Assembly (NCBI RefSeq): GCF_000166055.1
Contig: NC_014664.1
Span: forward strand, 3,627,501-3,691,500
Source: Rhodomicrobium vannielii ATCC 17100
Lineage (GTDB): Bacteria; Pseudomonadota; Alphaproteobacteria; Rhizobiales; Rhodomicrobiaceae
Direction: 5' to 3'
Length of the DNA stretch: 64,000 nucleotides
In this document: positions 1 through 9,269 of the stretch, piece by piece
How the letters are laid out: the number at the start of each line of letters is the position of its first letter
Position numbering within the stretch: position 1 is the first letter of the stretch
Notes under the pieces: generated by a model
Seen by the model: only the letters and a program-made list of their open reading frames with translations
Told to the model about the DNA's origin: nothing
Databases searched by the model: none
Position numbers and translations under genes: made by a program

Positions 1-548
1 TCCACGGAGGGAAAAGCCGACCGCAAACCAGCAGGGGCATCGTCTGGCAGGCGCAGCGACATATGCCCCGCCTCGCTCGGACACGAAACCCACACGTTCG
101 CCACCTTGAACAGCGCCGCCGCGCCGAAGCCGGTGCCGATATTCGCGATGAGGAGGCGCATTGCCCGGCTCAGGTCCGGTGCCGGGCCACTCAACAGCGC
201 GTAATCCGGCTCCGTCAGTGTGAGCGCACCATAGGCCGCCGCCTCGACATCGTTGAGCAGTGTGCAGGGGGCGCCCGCCTCCGCCTCGACCTCCGCCTCG
301 CGGATCGTCCAGGCGATGTTGGTCAGGTGAATTTCGCCCGCCGCGACAGGCCCAGCCGCACCGATGGCGACCGAAGCGCAGCCCGCAAGACCGCCGGTCT
401 CGGCCGCATAAGCGCGCATCGCATGAATGAAGCTTTCGAAGCGCGCACCCTGATAAGCGCGGCGCTCAGCAACGACAAGGCCATCGAACACGCGCGCGAA
501 CCGCACATTCGTGCCGCCCACGTCGGCGATGAGACGCCACGGCGTCAC
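1..548 (-). CDS. glk: Glucokinase, partial (3' end beyond window)
   Basis: Phosphorylates glucose with ATP in the cytoplasm. The reverse strand reads [18 protein letters not shown] at the N-terminus, the phosphate-1 motif of the Glk/ROK kinases, and later contains SEAGHMSL, equivalent to the glucose-contacting GHV/GHM motif of bacterial glucokinases. The start is a GTG whose last bases overlap the otsA stop codon (GTGA arrangement), so the gene is translationally coupled to otsA. About 182 codons are visible and the C-terminus lies outside the window. In context it would re-phosphorylate glucose released from trehalose by the GH15 enzyme encoded two genes upstream. The family assignment is good; strict substrate specificity is inferred. 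Confidence 0.85.
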   Translation of the reverse strand, partial: MTPWRLIADVGGTNVRFARVFDGLVVAERRAYQGARFESFIHAMRAYAAETGGLAGCASVAIGAAGPVAAGEIHLTNIAWTIREAEVEAEAGAPCTLLNDVEAAAYGALTLTEPDYALLSGPAPDLSRAMRLLIANIGTGFGAAALFKVANVWVSCPSEAGHMSLRLPDDAPAGLRSAFPSV

Positions 549-1948
549 GCCACGACCTCCGGCGCACCTTCGGCCAGCACCTTGAGGAAGCTCTTGCGCC
601 AGAACGCGACGTCATGCGCGCGAATACGCGATATGAGAGCGGAGTGGCGCTCGACGCGTTCTTCTAGCGGCATGCGAAGCGCGGTCTGCATCGCGTTCGC
701 CATGTCATCGATGTCGTAAGGGTTCACGATCAGCGCCTCTTCGAGTTCTTCCGCCGCGCCCGCGAATTTCGACAGCACGAGCACGCCCGGATCTTCCTCA
801 TCCTGCGCGGCCACGTATTCCTTGGCAACAAGGTTCATGCCGTCGCGCAGCGGCGTGACAAGGCCGACCTCGCTGCCCCTGAACAGAGCCGCCAGCGTAT
901 CGCGCGGCATTGCCCGGTGAACATAGCGCAAGGGCGTCCAGTCGAAATCGCCGAACTCGCCGTTGATCGCGCCGGACAGGCCCTCCAACTCCTCGCGGAT
1001 GTTGGCGTAGGCTTCCACCTCGATGCGGGTCGGCGGAGCGATCTGCATCAGCGTCACGGCCTTCCAGTGCTCGGGATGCATTTCGAGGAACTTGCGAAAC
1101 GCCTTGAAGCGCTCGGGCAGGCCCTTCGTGTAATCGAGGCGGTCCACGCCGATGATGTGCGAGCGCACGACCGTGCGGCGGTTGAGCCGCTCGATCTGCG
1201 AATCCGCCTCCGGCGTTTGTGCGGCGTTGGCGAATTCGTCGACATCGATGCCGATCGGAAAGGCGCGCGCGATCACGGTGCGGCCGTAAGCGCGAACCCT
1301 GTCATCGTCCAGGATTTCGCCGTTCGCGTGGTTCTCGATGAAACGATGGAAATTGCTGACGTCGTTTTCGGTCTGAAAGCCGATCACGTCGAACTGAAAC
1401 AGCGCTTCGACAAGCCATTCATGCGTCGGGATGGCTTGCAGAAGTTCCGGCGGTGGAAACGGGATATGCAGGAAAAAGCCGAGCCGCTGCTTCGCGCCGA
1501 GCGCACGCAATTCGCTGGCAAAGGAAATCAGGTGATAGTCGTGCGCCCAGACGATGTCTGTGGGCCGAAGAAGCGGAGCCAGCGCCGTCGCGAAGTTGCG
1601 ATTGACGCGCTTGTAGCCTTCGAAATAGGCGGGTTCGAACTGCACGAGGTCGAGCCGATAGTGGCAGACAGGCCAGAGCACCTTGTTCGCGAAGCCGAGA
1701 TAATATTCTTCGTAGTCCCGCTCGGTCATCGGGATGGTGGCGGTTGTGACCGCACCGTTCTCGTTCGTCGACACCGCAGCGGGCTCGCCTTCTTCGACGA
1801 GCTTTCCGTCCCAGCCGAACCAGATGCCGCCGACCGTTCGCAACGCATCTCCCAGCGCGACCGCAAGGCCGCCTGACTGCACCTGGGCTTCGAGATCCGC
1901 GACGCGGTTCGAAACGATGACGAGACGGCTCAAACGAAAGCCTCCCAT
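545..1948 (-). CDS. otsA: Trehalose-6-phosphate synthase (GT20)
   Basis: Transfers glucose from a nucleotide sugar to glucose-6-phosphate to make trehalose-6-phosphate. The 467-residue protein has the full GT20 layout: the N-terminal LVIVSNRV strand, the GGLAVAL loop, the VWAHDYHL motif near residue 135, the [16 protein letters not shown] motif that binds the donor, and [13 protein letters not shown] near the C-terminus. The length is typical of bacterial OtsA. The start lies inside the last codons of the GH15 gene (19-base overlap) and the stop overlaps the glucokinase start, so this is the third gene of a tight otsB-GH15-otsA-glk operon. Products of such operons serve osmotic and desiccation stress. 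Confidence 0.95.
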   Translation of the reverse strand: MGGFRLSRLVIVSNRVADLEAQVQSGGLAVALGDALRTVGGIWFGWDGKLVEEGEPAAVSTNENGAVTTATIPMTERDYEEYYLGFANKVLWPVCHYRLDLVQFEPAYFEGYKRVNRNFATALAPLLRPTDIVWAHDYHLISFASELRALGAKQRLGFFLHIPFPPPELLQAIPTHEWLVEALFQFDVIGFQTENDVSNFHRFIENHANGEILDDDRVRAYGRTVIARAFPIGIDVDEFANAAQTPEADSQIERLNRRTVVRSHIIGVDRLDYTKGLPERFKAFRKFLEMHPEHWKAVTLMQIAPPTRIEVEAYANIREELEGLSGAINGEFGDFDWTPLRYVHRAMPRDTLAALFRGSEVGLVTPLRDGMNLVAKEYVAAQDEEDPGVLVLSKFAGAAEELEEALIVNPYDIDDMANAMQTALRMPLEERVERHSALISRIRAHDVAFWRKSFLKVLAEGAPEVVA

Positions 1949-3726
1949 GGCTTGGACAGGCGCGTTGCCCCGTTGATGATGCCGACCATCGAATAGGTTT
2001 GAGGGAAGTTGCCCCAGGCCGCGCCCGTGACCGGATCGGTATCCTCAGACATAAGTCCCAAATGGTTACGGGCGTTCAAAAGCGACTGGAAAATTTCCCG
2101 CGCCTGCTCGCTTTTTCCAACGCGGGCCAGTGCATCGAGCCGCCAGAACGCGCAAATGTTGAAGGCTGTTTCGGGAACGCCGAAATCGTCGGCCGCTTCG
2201 TAACGCATCATGAACGGCCCGCGCCCCAGCACTTTTTCGAGCTGGGTGACGGTGGAAAGAAAGCGCGGGTCTTGCCCATCGATGAAACCGAGTTCGCCCA
2301 TCAGAAGCACGCTTGCGTCCAGATGCTCGCCGCCAAAGCTCTCGACGAAAGCCTTGCGCTTATCTGACCATGCGCAGGTAACAATCTTATGCCGGATAAG
2401 TTCGGCGCGCTCACGCCAGAAAGCGACACGGTTGTGCTCGCCGACATAAGACGCGAGCTTCGCCAGACGGTCGCACGCGGCCCAGCACATGACGCTTGAC
2501 GAGGTGTGCACGCGGGCGCGGTTGCGAAGCTCCCAGATGCCCGCGTCCGGTACGTCGTGCAGCTTGAACGCCTGCTCGCCGACATGTTCGAGCCGGCGGA
2601 AATCTTCCACGCCCGCGCGCGTCAGGAGGCGCTTGTCGATGAAGGCCTGCGCCGCGCCGAGGATCAGATTGCCGTAGGTGTCGTGCTGGAAATGTTCGTA
2701 GGCCTGATTGCCGATGCGCACCGGGCCGTTATCCACGCCGCTTTCGCTCTGGAAACCAGGCAGCGCCGCCGCCGTGCTCTCGAACAGCTCTTTATCGAGC
2801 GCGATCCCATAGACGGGCTGGATATGCCCATCCGAAGACGCGACGATGTTCATGATCCAGCGGTAATAATTCTCCAGCGTGCGGCCCGCCGAGAGGCTCG
2901 TCAGCGCGCGGATGACGAAATAGGCGTCGCGCACCCAGCAATAGCGATAGTCCCAGTTACGGCCCGTGCCCGGCGCTTCAGGAATGCTGGTCGTCATCGC
3001 GGCCACGATGGCGCCCGTCGGCTCGTAGGAGCAGAGCTTCAGCGTGACGGCCGCGCGGATCACCGCTTCCTGCCACTCCGGCTGAAGCGCCAGTCTGCCG
3101 CTCCAGTTCTGCCAATAGACGGTTGTCTGCTCTTCGAAATCGCGGGCAATGTTGAAGGGGCTGTCCGTCAGGGTCTCGTCCGGGCCCATCACGAAATGGA
3201 TCGGTTCGGTGAGATTGAAGACGGTCTCCTCCAAAACGTAGTCGACAGGCGCGTCGATCGTCACGCGCACCGTCATGTCGGGGCCGATGAAGCGGATGTG
3301 GTTCGACCCGGATGTGATCTGCGGCTCCACCGCGCCGTAGCGGAAGCGAGGCCTGATGCGGACGCGGATGCGCGGCGACCCGTCCTTGACGGTAACGGTT
3401 CTGATCAGCGTCTTCGGGCGGAACGGGCGATTGCGCTTATAGAAGCGTGGGATGAAGTCCGTAATCTCCACGGAGCCGCTTTCCGCATGCAGCACGGTTT
3501 TCAGAATGGCCGTGTTGGGAACGTAGAACTGCTCGGTCGATTTCAGCCCCGGCATCTCGATCGTGAAAGCGCCATCGTCGGGATTGCGGTTCTTGCAGCC
3601 GAGAAGCTGATGAAACACCGGATCGCCATCGAAACGCGGAAGGCAGCACCACACGATGCGCGCGCTTGTGTCGACGAGGGCGCTGATATTGCAGTTTCCG
3701 ATGAGGCCCAGATCGAGATTAGCCAT
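1930..3726 (-). CDS. Glycoside hydrolase family 15 protein (glucoamylase/trehalase-like)
   Basis: About 598 residues starting at an ATG preceded by AAGGA; a TTG three codons upstream is the alternative start. The N-terminus (LGLIGNCNISALVD) and the central RNWDYRYCWVRDAYF segment, followed by PDAGIWELRN with its catalytic-acid Glu, are hallmarks of the bacterial GH15 family with an N-terminal beta-sandwich and an (alpha/alpha)6 barrel. Several actinobacterial and proteobacterial members hydrolyse trehalose rather than starch. Its position between otsB and otsA, with glucokinase downstream, suggests it is a trehalase or trehalose-acting enzyme, but other alpha-glucans remain possible. No signal peptide is visible, so it should be cytoplasmic. 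Confidence 0.88.
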   Translation of the reverse strand: MANLDLGLIGNCNISALVDTSARIVWCCLPRFDGDPVFHQLLGCKNRNPDDGAFTIEMPGLKSTEQFYVPNTAILKTVLHAESGSVEITDFIPRFYKRNRPFRPKTLIRTVTVKDGSPRIRVRIRPRFRYGAVEPQITSGSNHIRFIGPDMTVRVTIDAPVDYVLEETVFNLTEPIHFVMGPDETLTDSPFNIARDFEEQTTVYWQNWSGRLALQPEWQEAVIRAAVTLKLCSYEPTGAIVAAMTTSIPEAPGTGRNWDYRYCWVRDAYFVIRALTSLSAGRTLENYYRWIMNIVASSDGHIQPVYGIALDKELFESTAAALPGFQSESGVDNGPVRIGNQAYEHFQHDTYGNLILGAAQAFIDKRLLTRAGVEDFRRLEHVGEQAFKLHDVPDAGIWELRNRARVHTSSSVMCWAACDRLAKLASYVGEHNRVAFWRERAELIRHKIVTCAWSDKRKAFVESFGGEHLDASVLLMGELGFIDGQDPRFLSTVTQLEKVLGRGPFMMRYEAADDFGVPETAFNICAFWRLDALARVGKSEQAREIFQSLLNARNHLGLMSEDTDPVTGAAWGNFPQTYSMVGIINGATRLSKPWEAFV

Positions 3727-3731
3727 TAAAC

Positions 3732-4478
3732 TCAACGTCCTTCAAGTGTGCCGACGGTGGCGTAGAGCCAGGAGAGGAAAGTGGGGACGTCCGGGACGCG
3801 ATATTGCGCTGCGCTTTCGCCCGGACCGACCTTCGCGGTGATGCCACCCAAAGCGTTCACGACGAGGATCGCGTCTTCATCGGTTGCGTCGTCGCCCGCG
3901 AAGAACGGGATGCGTCCCTCAAACGGCGGTTGTTGCATCAAGAGGGCGATGGCCGTGCCTTTCGTCGCGCGATGCAGCCGAAGCTCGATGACCATCTTGC
4001 CATGCGTGAGAACGAAGCTGGACAGGGGGGCCGCCAATACCTCCACGAGCGCAAGGCAAAGCGTTTCAAGCTCGGGGCGCAACCGATAATGGATCGCGAG
4101 CGCGCCGCGCTTTCTTTCGAGAAGAAGGCCGGGATTTTGAGCGGCGAAGTCGGCAAGCACCGCTTCTATGCGCGCGCCTGCGGCATCGTCCGACGCCTCG
4201 GTGAGCCGGAAGCCGCGCACATCCCTCAGTTCGTAACCGTGGACGCCCGCGACCGGCAGTCTGAGCGGCGCGAGGAACCTGTCGATGGTGTCGATCTCTC
4301 GACCCGTCACGATAGCGAGTGCCCCGTCCGTGCTGGCGTAGAGGCTTTCGAGGGCAGCGGGCGTGCGCGGATCGACGACGACCGCCGTGGGCGTGTCCGC
4401 GATCTCGGTCAACGTGCCGTCGAAATCGAGAAAGAATGCGTAGGCGCCGACGTTACTCAGGCTCGGCAGAAAATCCAT
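3732..4478 (-). CDS. otsB: Trehalose-6-phosphate phosphatase (HAD)
   Basis: Removes phosphate from trehalose-6-phosphate. The HAD nucleophile motif FFLDFDGTLTEIADTP sits close to the N-terminus, motif II is AIVTGREID, and motif IV is FFAGDDATDED; these match OtsB closely. I prefer the ATG at 4478 (248 residues, near the family length); a TTG at 4559 would add 27 residues with no conserved content. It is the first gene of the minus-strand trehalose operon, separated from the GH15 start by five bases. Having synthase, phosphatase, a probable trehalase and glucokinase together implies a complete make-and-break trehalose cycle. Confidence 0.93.
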   Translation of the reverse strand: MDFLPSLSNVGAYAFFLDFDGTLTEIADTPTAVVVDPRTPAALESLYASTDGALAIVTGREIDTIDRFLAPLRLPVAGVHGYELRDVRGFRLTEASDDAAGARIEAVLADFAAQNPGLLLERKRGALAIHYRLRPELETLCLALVEVLAAPLSSFVLTHGKMVIELRLHRATKGTAIALLMQQPPFEGRIPFFAGDDATDEDAILVVNALGGITAKVGPGESAAQYRVPDVPTFLSWLYATVGTLEGR

Positions 4479-4670
4479 GGGCAACGTCCGGGGAGCTCGA
4501 CCGCTCGGCCTATCAACTGGGAACGAGCGGGCGGGAGTGTCAAGTGAAGGCACAGTCAATTTCTCGCGGGTAACAAAAACGAAAGCGGGCTCGGGAAACG
4601 GCCTGCCGTCGAGATATGCGGTAGCTGGAGATAAGCCGCAATAGAAGAATAAAGTGCTGATTTTATGGCA

Positions 4671-5482
4671 TTATTTGTGAAGCCCAAGCTTCGGACGAAC
4701 AATGTGCCAAGCATCGCACACCGGCTTGAAACCCAGTTTTGCGTAACAGCGGTTGGATGCCGGATTGCTTTTGTCGACATAAAGGCAGGCAAACGCGCGA
4801 CCTTCGGAAAAGATCTGCCGCGCAACGACTGCGGTGATTGCGCCTGCATACCCCCGCCCGCGAAACCCTGGCAGCGTATAGACGGAATTGATCGCGCCCG
4901 CCGTGCGGTTGCGCCGTCCGATCGCCGCCATGGAGACGGGCACGCCGCCCGCGATCCACACCCAGTGACGGTGTTCTCCAAGAGCCGCGAGAAGCCGCTC
5001 ATCCGACGGGCAGTCGTCGCGCGGAACCGCCTCGCGAATGAAGCCCGCGATCCAATCCCGGAAAAGCGGCAGCTCCGGCGTCGCAACAATCGAGAGAATC
5101 CTTCGACGCTCGGCGCCGTTGGCGCCTCATCGAGCGAAAGGATCGCTTGCGGAATTTCCTCGTCAAACACGATCCCGTGCTCGCGGGCGCGTTCTGGGAA
5201 CTGAAGCGCGGTGTCGCCGGTGCCGACGACGTCCGCAAAATCGAGATCGGCGGTCAGATCCGCGAAGCGGCGGCATTCGTCCCGCGAAAGATTGCATAGA
5301 AGCAACGGAAAGCCCGGCGTCTGAAGCGCGCAGGCGCCCGGATCTCCAAGCGTCCAGTATTTGATGCCGCCCGCCTCGCCTTGGGTGCGCAGCCGCTCGA
5401 TGATGCTCAGCGGCAGATTGTGCCTGACGGCGTCGCCCTCAAGCGCAGCCTGATGGAAATCGGCAAAGTCGATCGGATTCAT
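4671..5482 (-). pseudogene. GNAT-family N-acetyltransferase, frameshifted
   Basis: The N-terminal half (from ATG 5482, preceded by AGAGGGGG) reads MNPIDFADFH and continues in frame to about 5105. It then loses sense (Arg/Ser-rich) while the next frame picks up LSIVATPELPLFRDW and continues to the acetyl-CoA-binding segment LPGFRGRGYAGAITA and the C-terminal NPASNRCYAKLGFKPV motif of GNAT enzymes, ending at 4671. Restoring one base near 5100 gives one protein of about 270 residues. Either a genuine one-base deletion has inactivated the gene or this is a sequencing error. The substrate cannot be told. It lies upstream of otsB on the same strand but about 190 bases away. Confidence 0.75.
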
Positions 5483-5623
5483 CGCCGCCCCCTCTGACAT
5501 CGCGATGTCCATGCGCCGCCCCGAGCCAAACGGGTGCGCTCGCGCAAACCGCTTGTGCGCGCCGGTCCAAACGGTCCGCACCGCATGCCCCCAGAGACCT
5601 TAACACAACAATGGAGCCTACGC

Positions 5624-7237
5624 ATGGTTACGCGACTGCGTTACCCCAAGGGGTATCAGTTCTTCGACAAGAACGGCGATCCGCTTTCGCTGGGCAATCT
5701 GTACTACTATCAGGCGGGGACCACGACACTGCAAGATACGTACTTGGACGATGAAGGCACCATTGCCAACACCAATCCGCTCGTTCTCGACGGTTCGGGC
5801 CGCCTCACGACTGACGTCTATCTCGGCTCGATTGCAGACTACAAGGAAGTGCTGACGTCGTCGTCCACCACGGTTTCGCCCTGGCCCGCCGACGACATTC
5901 CGCATGCTTCTGCTTCGGAAAGCGGCGGCGGCGGTACGCCGGGCGGCTCTTCCGGTCAGATCCAATACAACAGCGCGGATGCCTTCGCCGGCGTTACCAA
6001 CTCGGCGTTCGATGGCACCACACTCTCGCTCCCCTACCTGAGGAGCAATAACACGCCCACCATCACGGGCAGCGGCGCCAGCCGTGTCGGCCTTTACGCC
6101 GACCCGCTCTGGACTGTCGATGTCTCGACGCTCGACAACTACACATCGGCGTCCTACGACCTCGCCATCCGCTGCGGCGGCAATGCGAGCAACACGGATG
6201 CCTCAGCCGCCACACGCAGTGATGTGACGATGCATCTGGGCTTCAACGTCGCGCCGAACGGATACAAGAAGAACACGTCTGACGCCTCTCTCATGCTGTC
6301 GTGGGAGTCCTGTTACTGGCAGGGTGGAACGGCGTCGGACTCGATCTTCGAGTTCCACTTGCAGGAATACACGATCCAGGGGACGAGCAAGCGCCCCCTG
6401 AGCTTCATGCTGCCGCGGAACGATACGTATACCGACACGCCGCCGTGGTGCGCGATCATGGTGGACCGGCTATATCTGAACGACTGGAATGCGAACAGCC
6501 GGATCGTTTATAACCATGGAACCGGCTATACGAGCATTACGCATTTCCTCCAGACGAACTACTACTTCAACGTCAACAACGCGCCACAGCTCTGGCAGGC
6601 GAATTCCACGGCAACGCAGTTTCTCGGCCTGCCTTATATCGACTCCGGCAACTGCACCCGCGTGAATACGACGCCCCTCTATGTCAGCCCAAGCACAGTT
6701 GAATCGACCTATTCAAGCGCGTTCCTGCTGGCACCGACAACCCTCTCCGGCAATCAGAAATGCATGCACATCACCTGGAACGGGTCGGTTTCCGGCAGTG
6801 TCTACGCTCAATACGTATCGGGCAATGCAACGGGCGTCGTCTATGACTACGTCTATAACTCCGGAACTGGGCCAGTGGTGTCGCAACTGGCCGCGCAGAA
6901 CTCCAACGCGAACCTCCTCTTTTCCCGCCTCAGCACGAGCAGACACTGGAACATGGGTCTTCATGCCAGTGCATCCGACTCCTTCAAGATCGCGGGATCG
7001 GCGACACTCGGCACGAATGACTATCTGACCATCGACACGAGCGGCAACGTGGTTTTCGGCAATGCCGCGCTTGCGACGACCGCGACGGCGGGGTTCATTC
7101 ACGTACCGTCGAGCGCGGGCGCGCCAACCGGAACGCCCACGAGCTACACCGGCCGCGTGCCGCTGGAAATCGATACGACGAACGGGCGCCTCTACGCCTA
7201 TTACGGCGGCGCCTGGCATTATGTGAGCCTCACCTAG
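5624..7237 (+). CDS. Phage tail-fibre-like structural protein
   Basis: 537 residues from the ATG at 5624, which has GGAG eight bases upstream; the longer upstream reading frame lacks support. The N-terminal segment (KGYQFFDKNGDPLSLGNLYYYQAGT, split over residues 8-32) is the collar/anchor type seen at the start of many podovirus and prophage tail-fibre or tail-spike proteins. A Gly/Ser-rich hinge follows, then SGQIQYNSADAFAGVTNSAFDGTTLSL, a module recurrent in phage fibre stalks, and a long Ser/Thr/Asn/Gly-rich beta-type region. No enzymatic domain is recognised. The Ser/Asn/Tyr richness differs from neighbouring chromosomal genes, suggesting phage origin. The stop codon lies in the CTAG edge of a palindromic repeat. 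Confidence 0.75.
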   Translation: MVTRLRYPKGYQFFDKNGDPLSLGNLYYYQAGTTTLQDTYLDDEGTIANTNPLVLDGSGRLTTDVYLGSIADYKEVLTSSSTTVSPWPADDIPHASASESGGGGTPGGSSGQIQYNSADAFAGVTNSAFDGTTLSLPYLRSNNTPTITGSGASRVGLYADPLWTVDVSTLDNYTSASYDLAIRCGGNASNTDASAATRSDVTMHLGFNVAPNGYKKNTSDASLMLSWESCYWQGGTASDSIFEFHLQEYTIQGTSKRPLSFMLPRNDTYTDTPPWCAIMVDRLYLNDWNANSRIVYNHGTGYTSITHFLQTNYYFNVNNAPQLWQANSTATQFLGLPYIDSGNCTRVNTTPLYVSPSTVESTYSSAFLLAPTTLSGNQKCMHITWNGSVSGSVYAQYVSGNATGVVYDYVYNSGTGPVVSQLAAQNSNANLLFSRLSTSRHWNMGLHASASDSFKIAGSATLGTNDYLTIDTSGNVVFGNAALATTATAGFIHVPSSAGAPTGTPTSYTGRVPLEIDTTNGRLYAYYGGAWHYVSLT

Positions 7238-7311
7238 TGCAGTGAATTTTACATTTGATTCACACCCGCTGATGGCACCGTCATCAAATGTAAAATTCGA
7301 AACTACACTAG
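7234..7311. repeat. Palindromic repeat, family A (single hairpin)
   Basis: A 78-base element bounded by CTAG at both ends, with perfect 15-base inverted arms (7244-7258 and 7284-7298) around a 25-base loop. The left edge provides the TAG stop of the tail-fibre gene. Its arm resembles the arms of the elements at 14627 and 20446 (AGTGGAGCGAATTTGACATTTG-like), so it belongs to a dispersed family. It may act as a transcription terminator, but no U-run is present. Confidence 0.8.
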
Positions 7312-7324
7312 AATCAACCGTTTG

Positions 7325-7400
7325 CTAGTGCTCTTGAGGCGCATGCGTTTGTTTGAGAGCGTGCAGCAATGTGTACCAAACGTATGCGCCAGAGCACTGG
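7325..7400. repeat. Palindromic repeat, family C (hairpin)
   Basis: A second palindrome only 13 bases after the first. It begins with CTAGTG and has arms of about 22-25 bases (7327-7351 against 7377-7398) with few mismatches. The arm sequence (GTGCTCTTGAGGCGCATGCG) is unrelated to family A, although the CTAGTG edge is shared. The rest of the 7401-7603 gap shows nothing I can support apart from the ribosome-binding region of the next small gene. Confidence 0.75.
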
Positions 7401-7603
7401 GCAAAAACGCGCGTTCAGCACTCCCTGAACGCGGATCAACCAATCGGTAACGATATTTCAACATCGCCGATCTCCGGCGGAGCCGGAGCGTCATTCCCGT
7501 TGCGTGGAAATGGCGCTCTGGCCTTTGTTTTAATTGCGCTTCTCGCGAAAACGCGGCCAGCGCCACCCGATGTCCTCGCGTCCTCTCTCCCACGGGAACC
7601 ACC

Positions 7604-7789
7604 ATGAAAGCCATCACCCTCACGCTCGACGAAAAAGAACTTCAGGCATTCCAGGGCCTGCTGGACGTGGCGTTACGTCAGGCGGGCCTCAACGCCCTGC
7701 CCGCCGTTTCACATTTCTCGATGCGTCTCGCGGACGCCCAGAACCAGGCGGAACCGGCCGGACTGACCGCAGCCTCGTCGGCGAAGTAG
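7604..7789 (+). CDS. Small phage-associated protein of unknown function
   Basis: A 61-residue protein (MKAITLTLDEKELQAFQGLL...). The N-terminal half looks like one amphipathic helix and the tail is Ala/Gln-rich. Short proteins with a K-x-I-x-L-T-x-D-E-x-E-x-x-x-L pattern occur beside phage endolysins, and this one lies 80 bases before the endolysin on the same strand, with GGGAACC upstream of the ATG. No function can be assigned; it could be a lysis regulator or an assembly helper. Confidence 0.55.
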   Translation: MKAITLTLDEKELQAFQGLLDVALRQAGLNALPAVSHFSMRLADAQNQAEPAGLTAASSAK

Positions 7790-7869
7790 ATCCGCGAACG
7801 GGCGAACCGATCTCTTTGTCCTTTGGAAGCCGGTCACGACCGGCTTTCTTCATTTATGGGAGGTGCACC

Positions 7870-8907
7870 ATGGCGGCTGGCAATTTCGAGCGCTGCCTTG
7901 CCATCACGCTCAAATGGGAGGGGGGCTACTCCAATCACCCGGACGATCCGGGCGGCCCAACCATGCGCGGCGTGATCCAGCGCGAATACGACGCCTGGCG
8001 AAAAAGGCAGGGCAAGCGGCAAAGGCCCGTGCGGCAGATCGAAGACGCCGAGCTTCGCGCGATTTACCGTGAGAATTACTGGGACACGATGAACTGCGAC
8101 GCCCTGCCGGCCGGGCTCGACCTCTGCGTTTTCGACGCGGCGGTGAACTCGGGCCCCGGCCGCGCGCGTCAATGGCTCGAACAGGCGCACTACATCAAGG
8201 CCTATTGCGATGCGCGGCTCGCCTTCCTCCAACGCCTCGGGCGACTGTGGCGCGTTTTCGGAACCGGATGGGCCCGCCGCGTCGCCGGGATCAGGATCGA
8301 CGCGCGGACCATGGCGGGCCAGCCGGAAGTGCAATTGCCGTTCGACGAAACGCTCCATGCCGGGATGCGCGGTCGCGAGGTTAGCAGCCTTCAGGCCCGG
8401 CTTCGTGCCCTCGGTTATCCGGCCGGAGCGGTGGACGGGATCTTCGGCGAGCAGACCCATCGCGCGGTGATGCTGTTCCAGCACGATAACGCCCTCGACG
8501 GCGAGGCGGGCATCTGGCAGCCGAACTACGCCAAGGCGCTCGCGGAAGCGACGCCGATGCTGCCGAGGCGACGCGAAGTCTCGCGCCGCGATCTCGAAGC
8601 GGCTGGCGACAAGCCGCTGCGTCAGATGAATGTGCTGCAACGCGTCTTTGCGTGGCTTTTCGGCGCCGCGGCGGCCACCGAAACCTTCTCCAGCGACAGC
8701 GTTCTCGACAGCATCGGTGGCGCCCGCGCGGCACTCGAACCGCTTCAGGGTGTGATTGCGTGGGCCTCCACCAATCGCTGGCTGCTTCTCTGCGCCGTTC
8801 TCGTGGCGGCCATCGCAATGATCCGGCTCATTCGAAGCGAGCACGTCAAGGCCTACCGCAACTTCGACTATCAGGGCACCTCCGCCCCTACCACCTCAAA
8901 CGATTGA
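7870..8907 (+). CDS. Phage-type endolysin (GH108) with peptidoglycan-binding domain and C-terminal TM
   Basis: 345 residues starting at the ATG after GGGAGGTGCACC. Residues 5-150 are a glycosyl hydrolase 108 muramidase: FERCLAITLKWEGGYSNHPDDPGG carries the catalytic Glu (E17) and the D-P-G-G-x-T motif, and FDAAVNSGPGRARQWLE follows. Residues of about 165-220 form a PG_binding-type repeat (LQARLRALGYPAGAVDGIFGEQTHRAV, read in two parts). A hydrophobic stretch, RWLLLCAVLVAAIAMIRLI, lies near residues 300-320. A C-terminal membrane anchor is unusual for a released endolysin and suggests tethering or a signal-arrest-like control. The enzyme cleaves the glycan backbone of peptidoglycan. Followed 14 bases later by a holin-like gene. 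Confidence 0.85.
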   Translation: MAAGNFERCLAITLKWEGGYSNHPDDPGGPTMRGVIQREYDAWRKRQGKRQRPVRQIEDAELRAIYRENYWDTMNCDALPAGLDLCVFDAAVNSGPGRARQWLEQAHYIKAYCDARLAFLQRLGRLWRVFGTGWARRVAGIRIDARTMAGQPEVQLPFDETLHAGMRGREVSSLQARLRALGYPAGAVDGIFGEQTHRAVMLFQHDNALDGEAGIWQPNYAKALAEATPMLPRRREVSRRDLEAAGDKPLRQMNVLQRVFAWLFGAAAATETFSSDSVLDSIGGARAALEPLQGVIAWASTNRWLLLCAVLVAAIAMIRLIRSEHVKAYRNFDYQGTSAPTTSND

Positions 8908-8921
8908 CGGGAGCCAGACAC

Positions 8922-9269
8922 ATGAACGCGCTTCTTGCTTTCATTTCATCGTCTTGGGGAACCCTTGCGGCCGTGGCGGGGAAGCTCGGCCTTTCTGTCG
9001 GCGCGCTTGCCTTTCTCGGGCCGCTGGCCCCGGCTGTCAGCGGCGTGGCGCAGTTCGTCGGCGCGCTTGTGGCCGCCATCGGGGAAATCCTCGCGGCGCT
9101 CTCGAAAAGCGCCGAGGGCCGGGTTGTGCTAGCCATCCTCGCCGCGACGCTCGGGCTTCTATATTTGCGATACTACTATATCGAAGAGGGGCGAACCATC
9201 GAGCGGGCCAGGATAGTGGCCTCCCAGAAACCATGTCCGGCGGTGAAGGCGGAGAGGCGCACGCGATGA
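8922..9269 (+). CDS. Holin-like small membrane protein
   Basis: 115 residues with two to three hydrophobic helices: roughly residues 5-35 (LLAFISSSWGTLAAVAGKLG and onward), 38-65, and 70-88 (VVLAILAATLGLLYLRYYY), followed by a short charged tail ending KAERRTR. Size, topology and position directly after an endolysin match a holin, which would permeabilise the inner membrane. The ATG has GGGAG nine bases upstream. The stop overlaps the next start (ATGA), so the two are translationally coupled. Function is inferred from context and topology; no named holin family is recognised with certainty. Confidence 0.6.
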   Translation: MNALLAFISSSWGTLAAVAGKLGLSVGALAFLGPLAPAVSGVAQFVGALVAAIGEILAALSKSAEGRVVLAILAATLGLLYLRYYYIEEGRTIERARIVASQKPCPAVKAERRTR

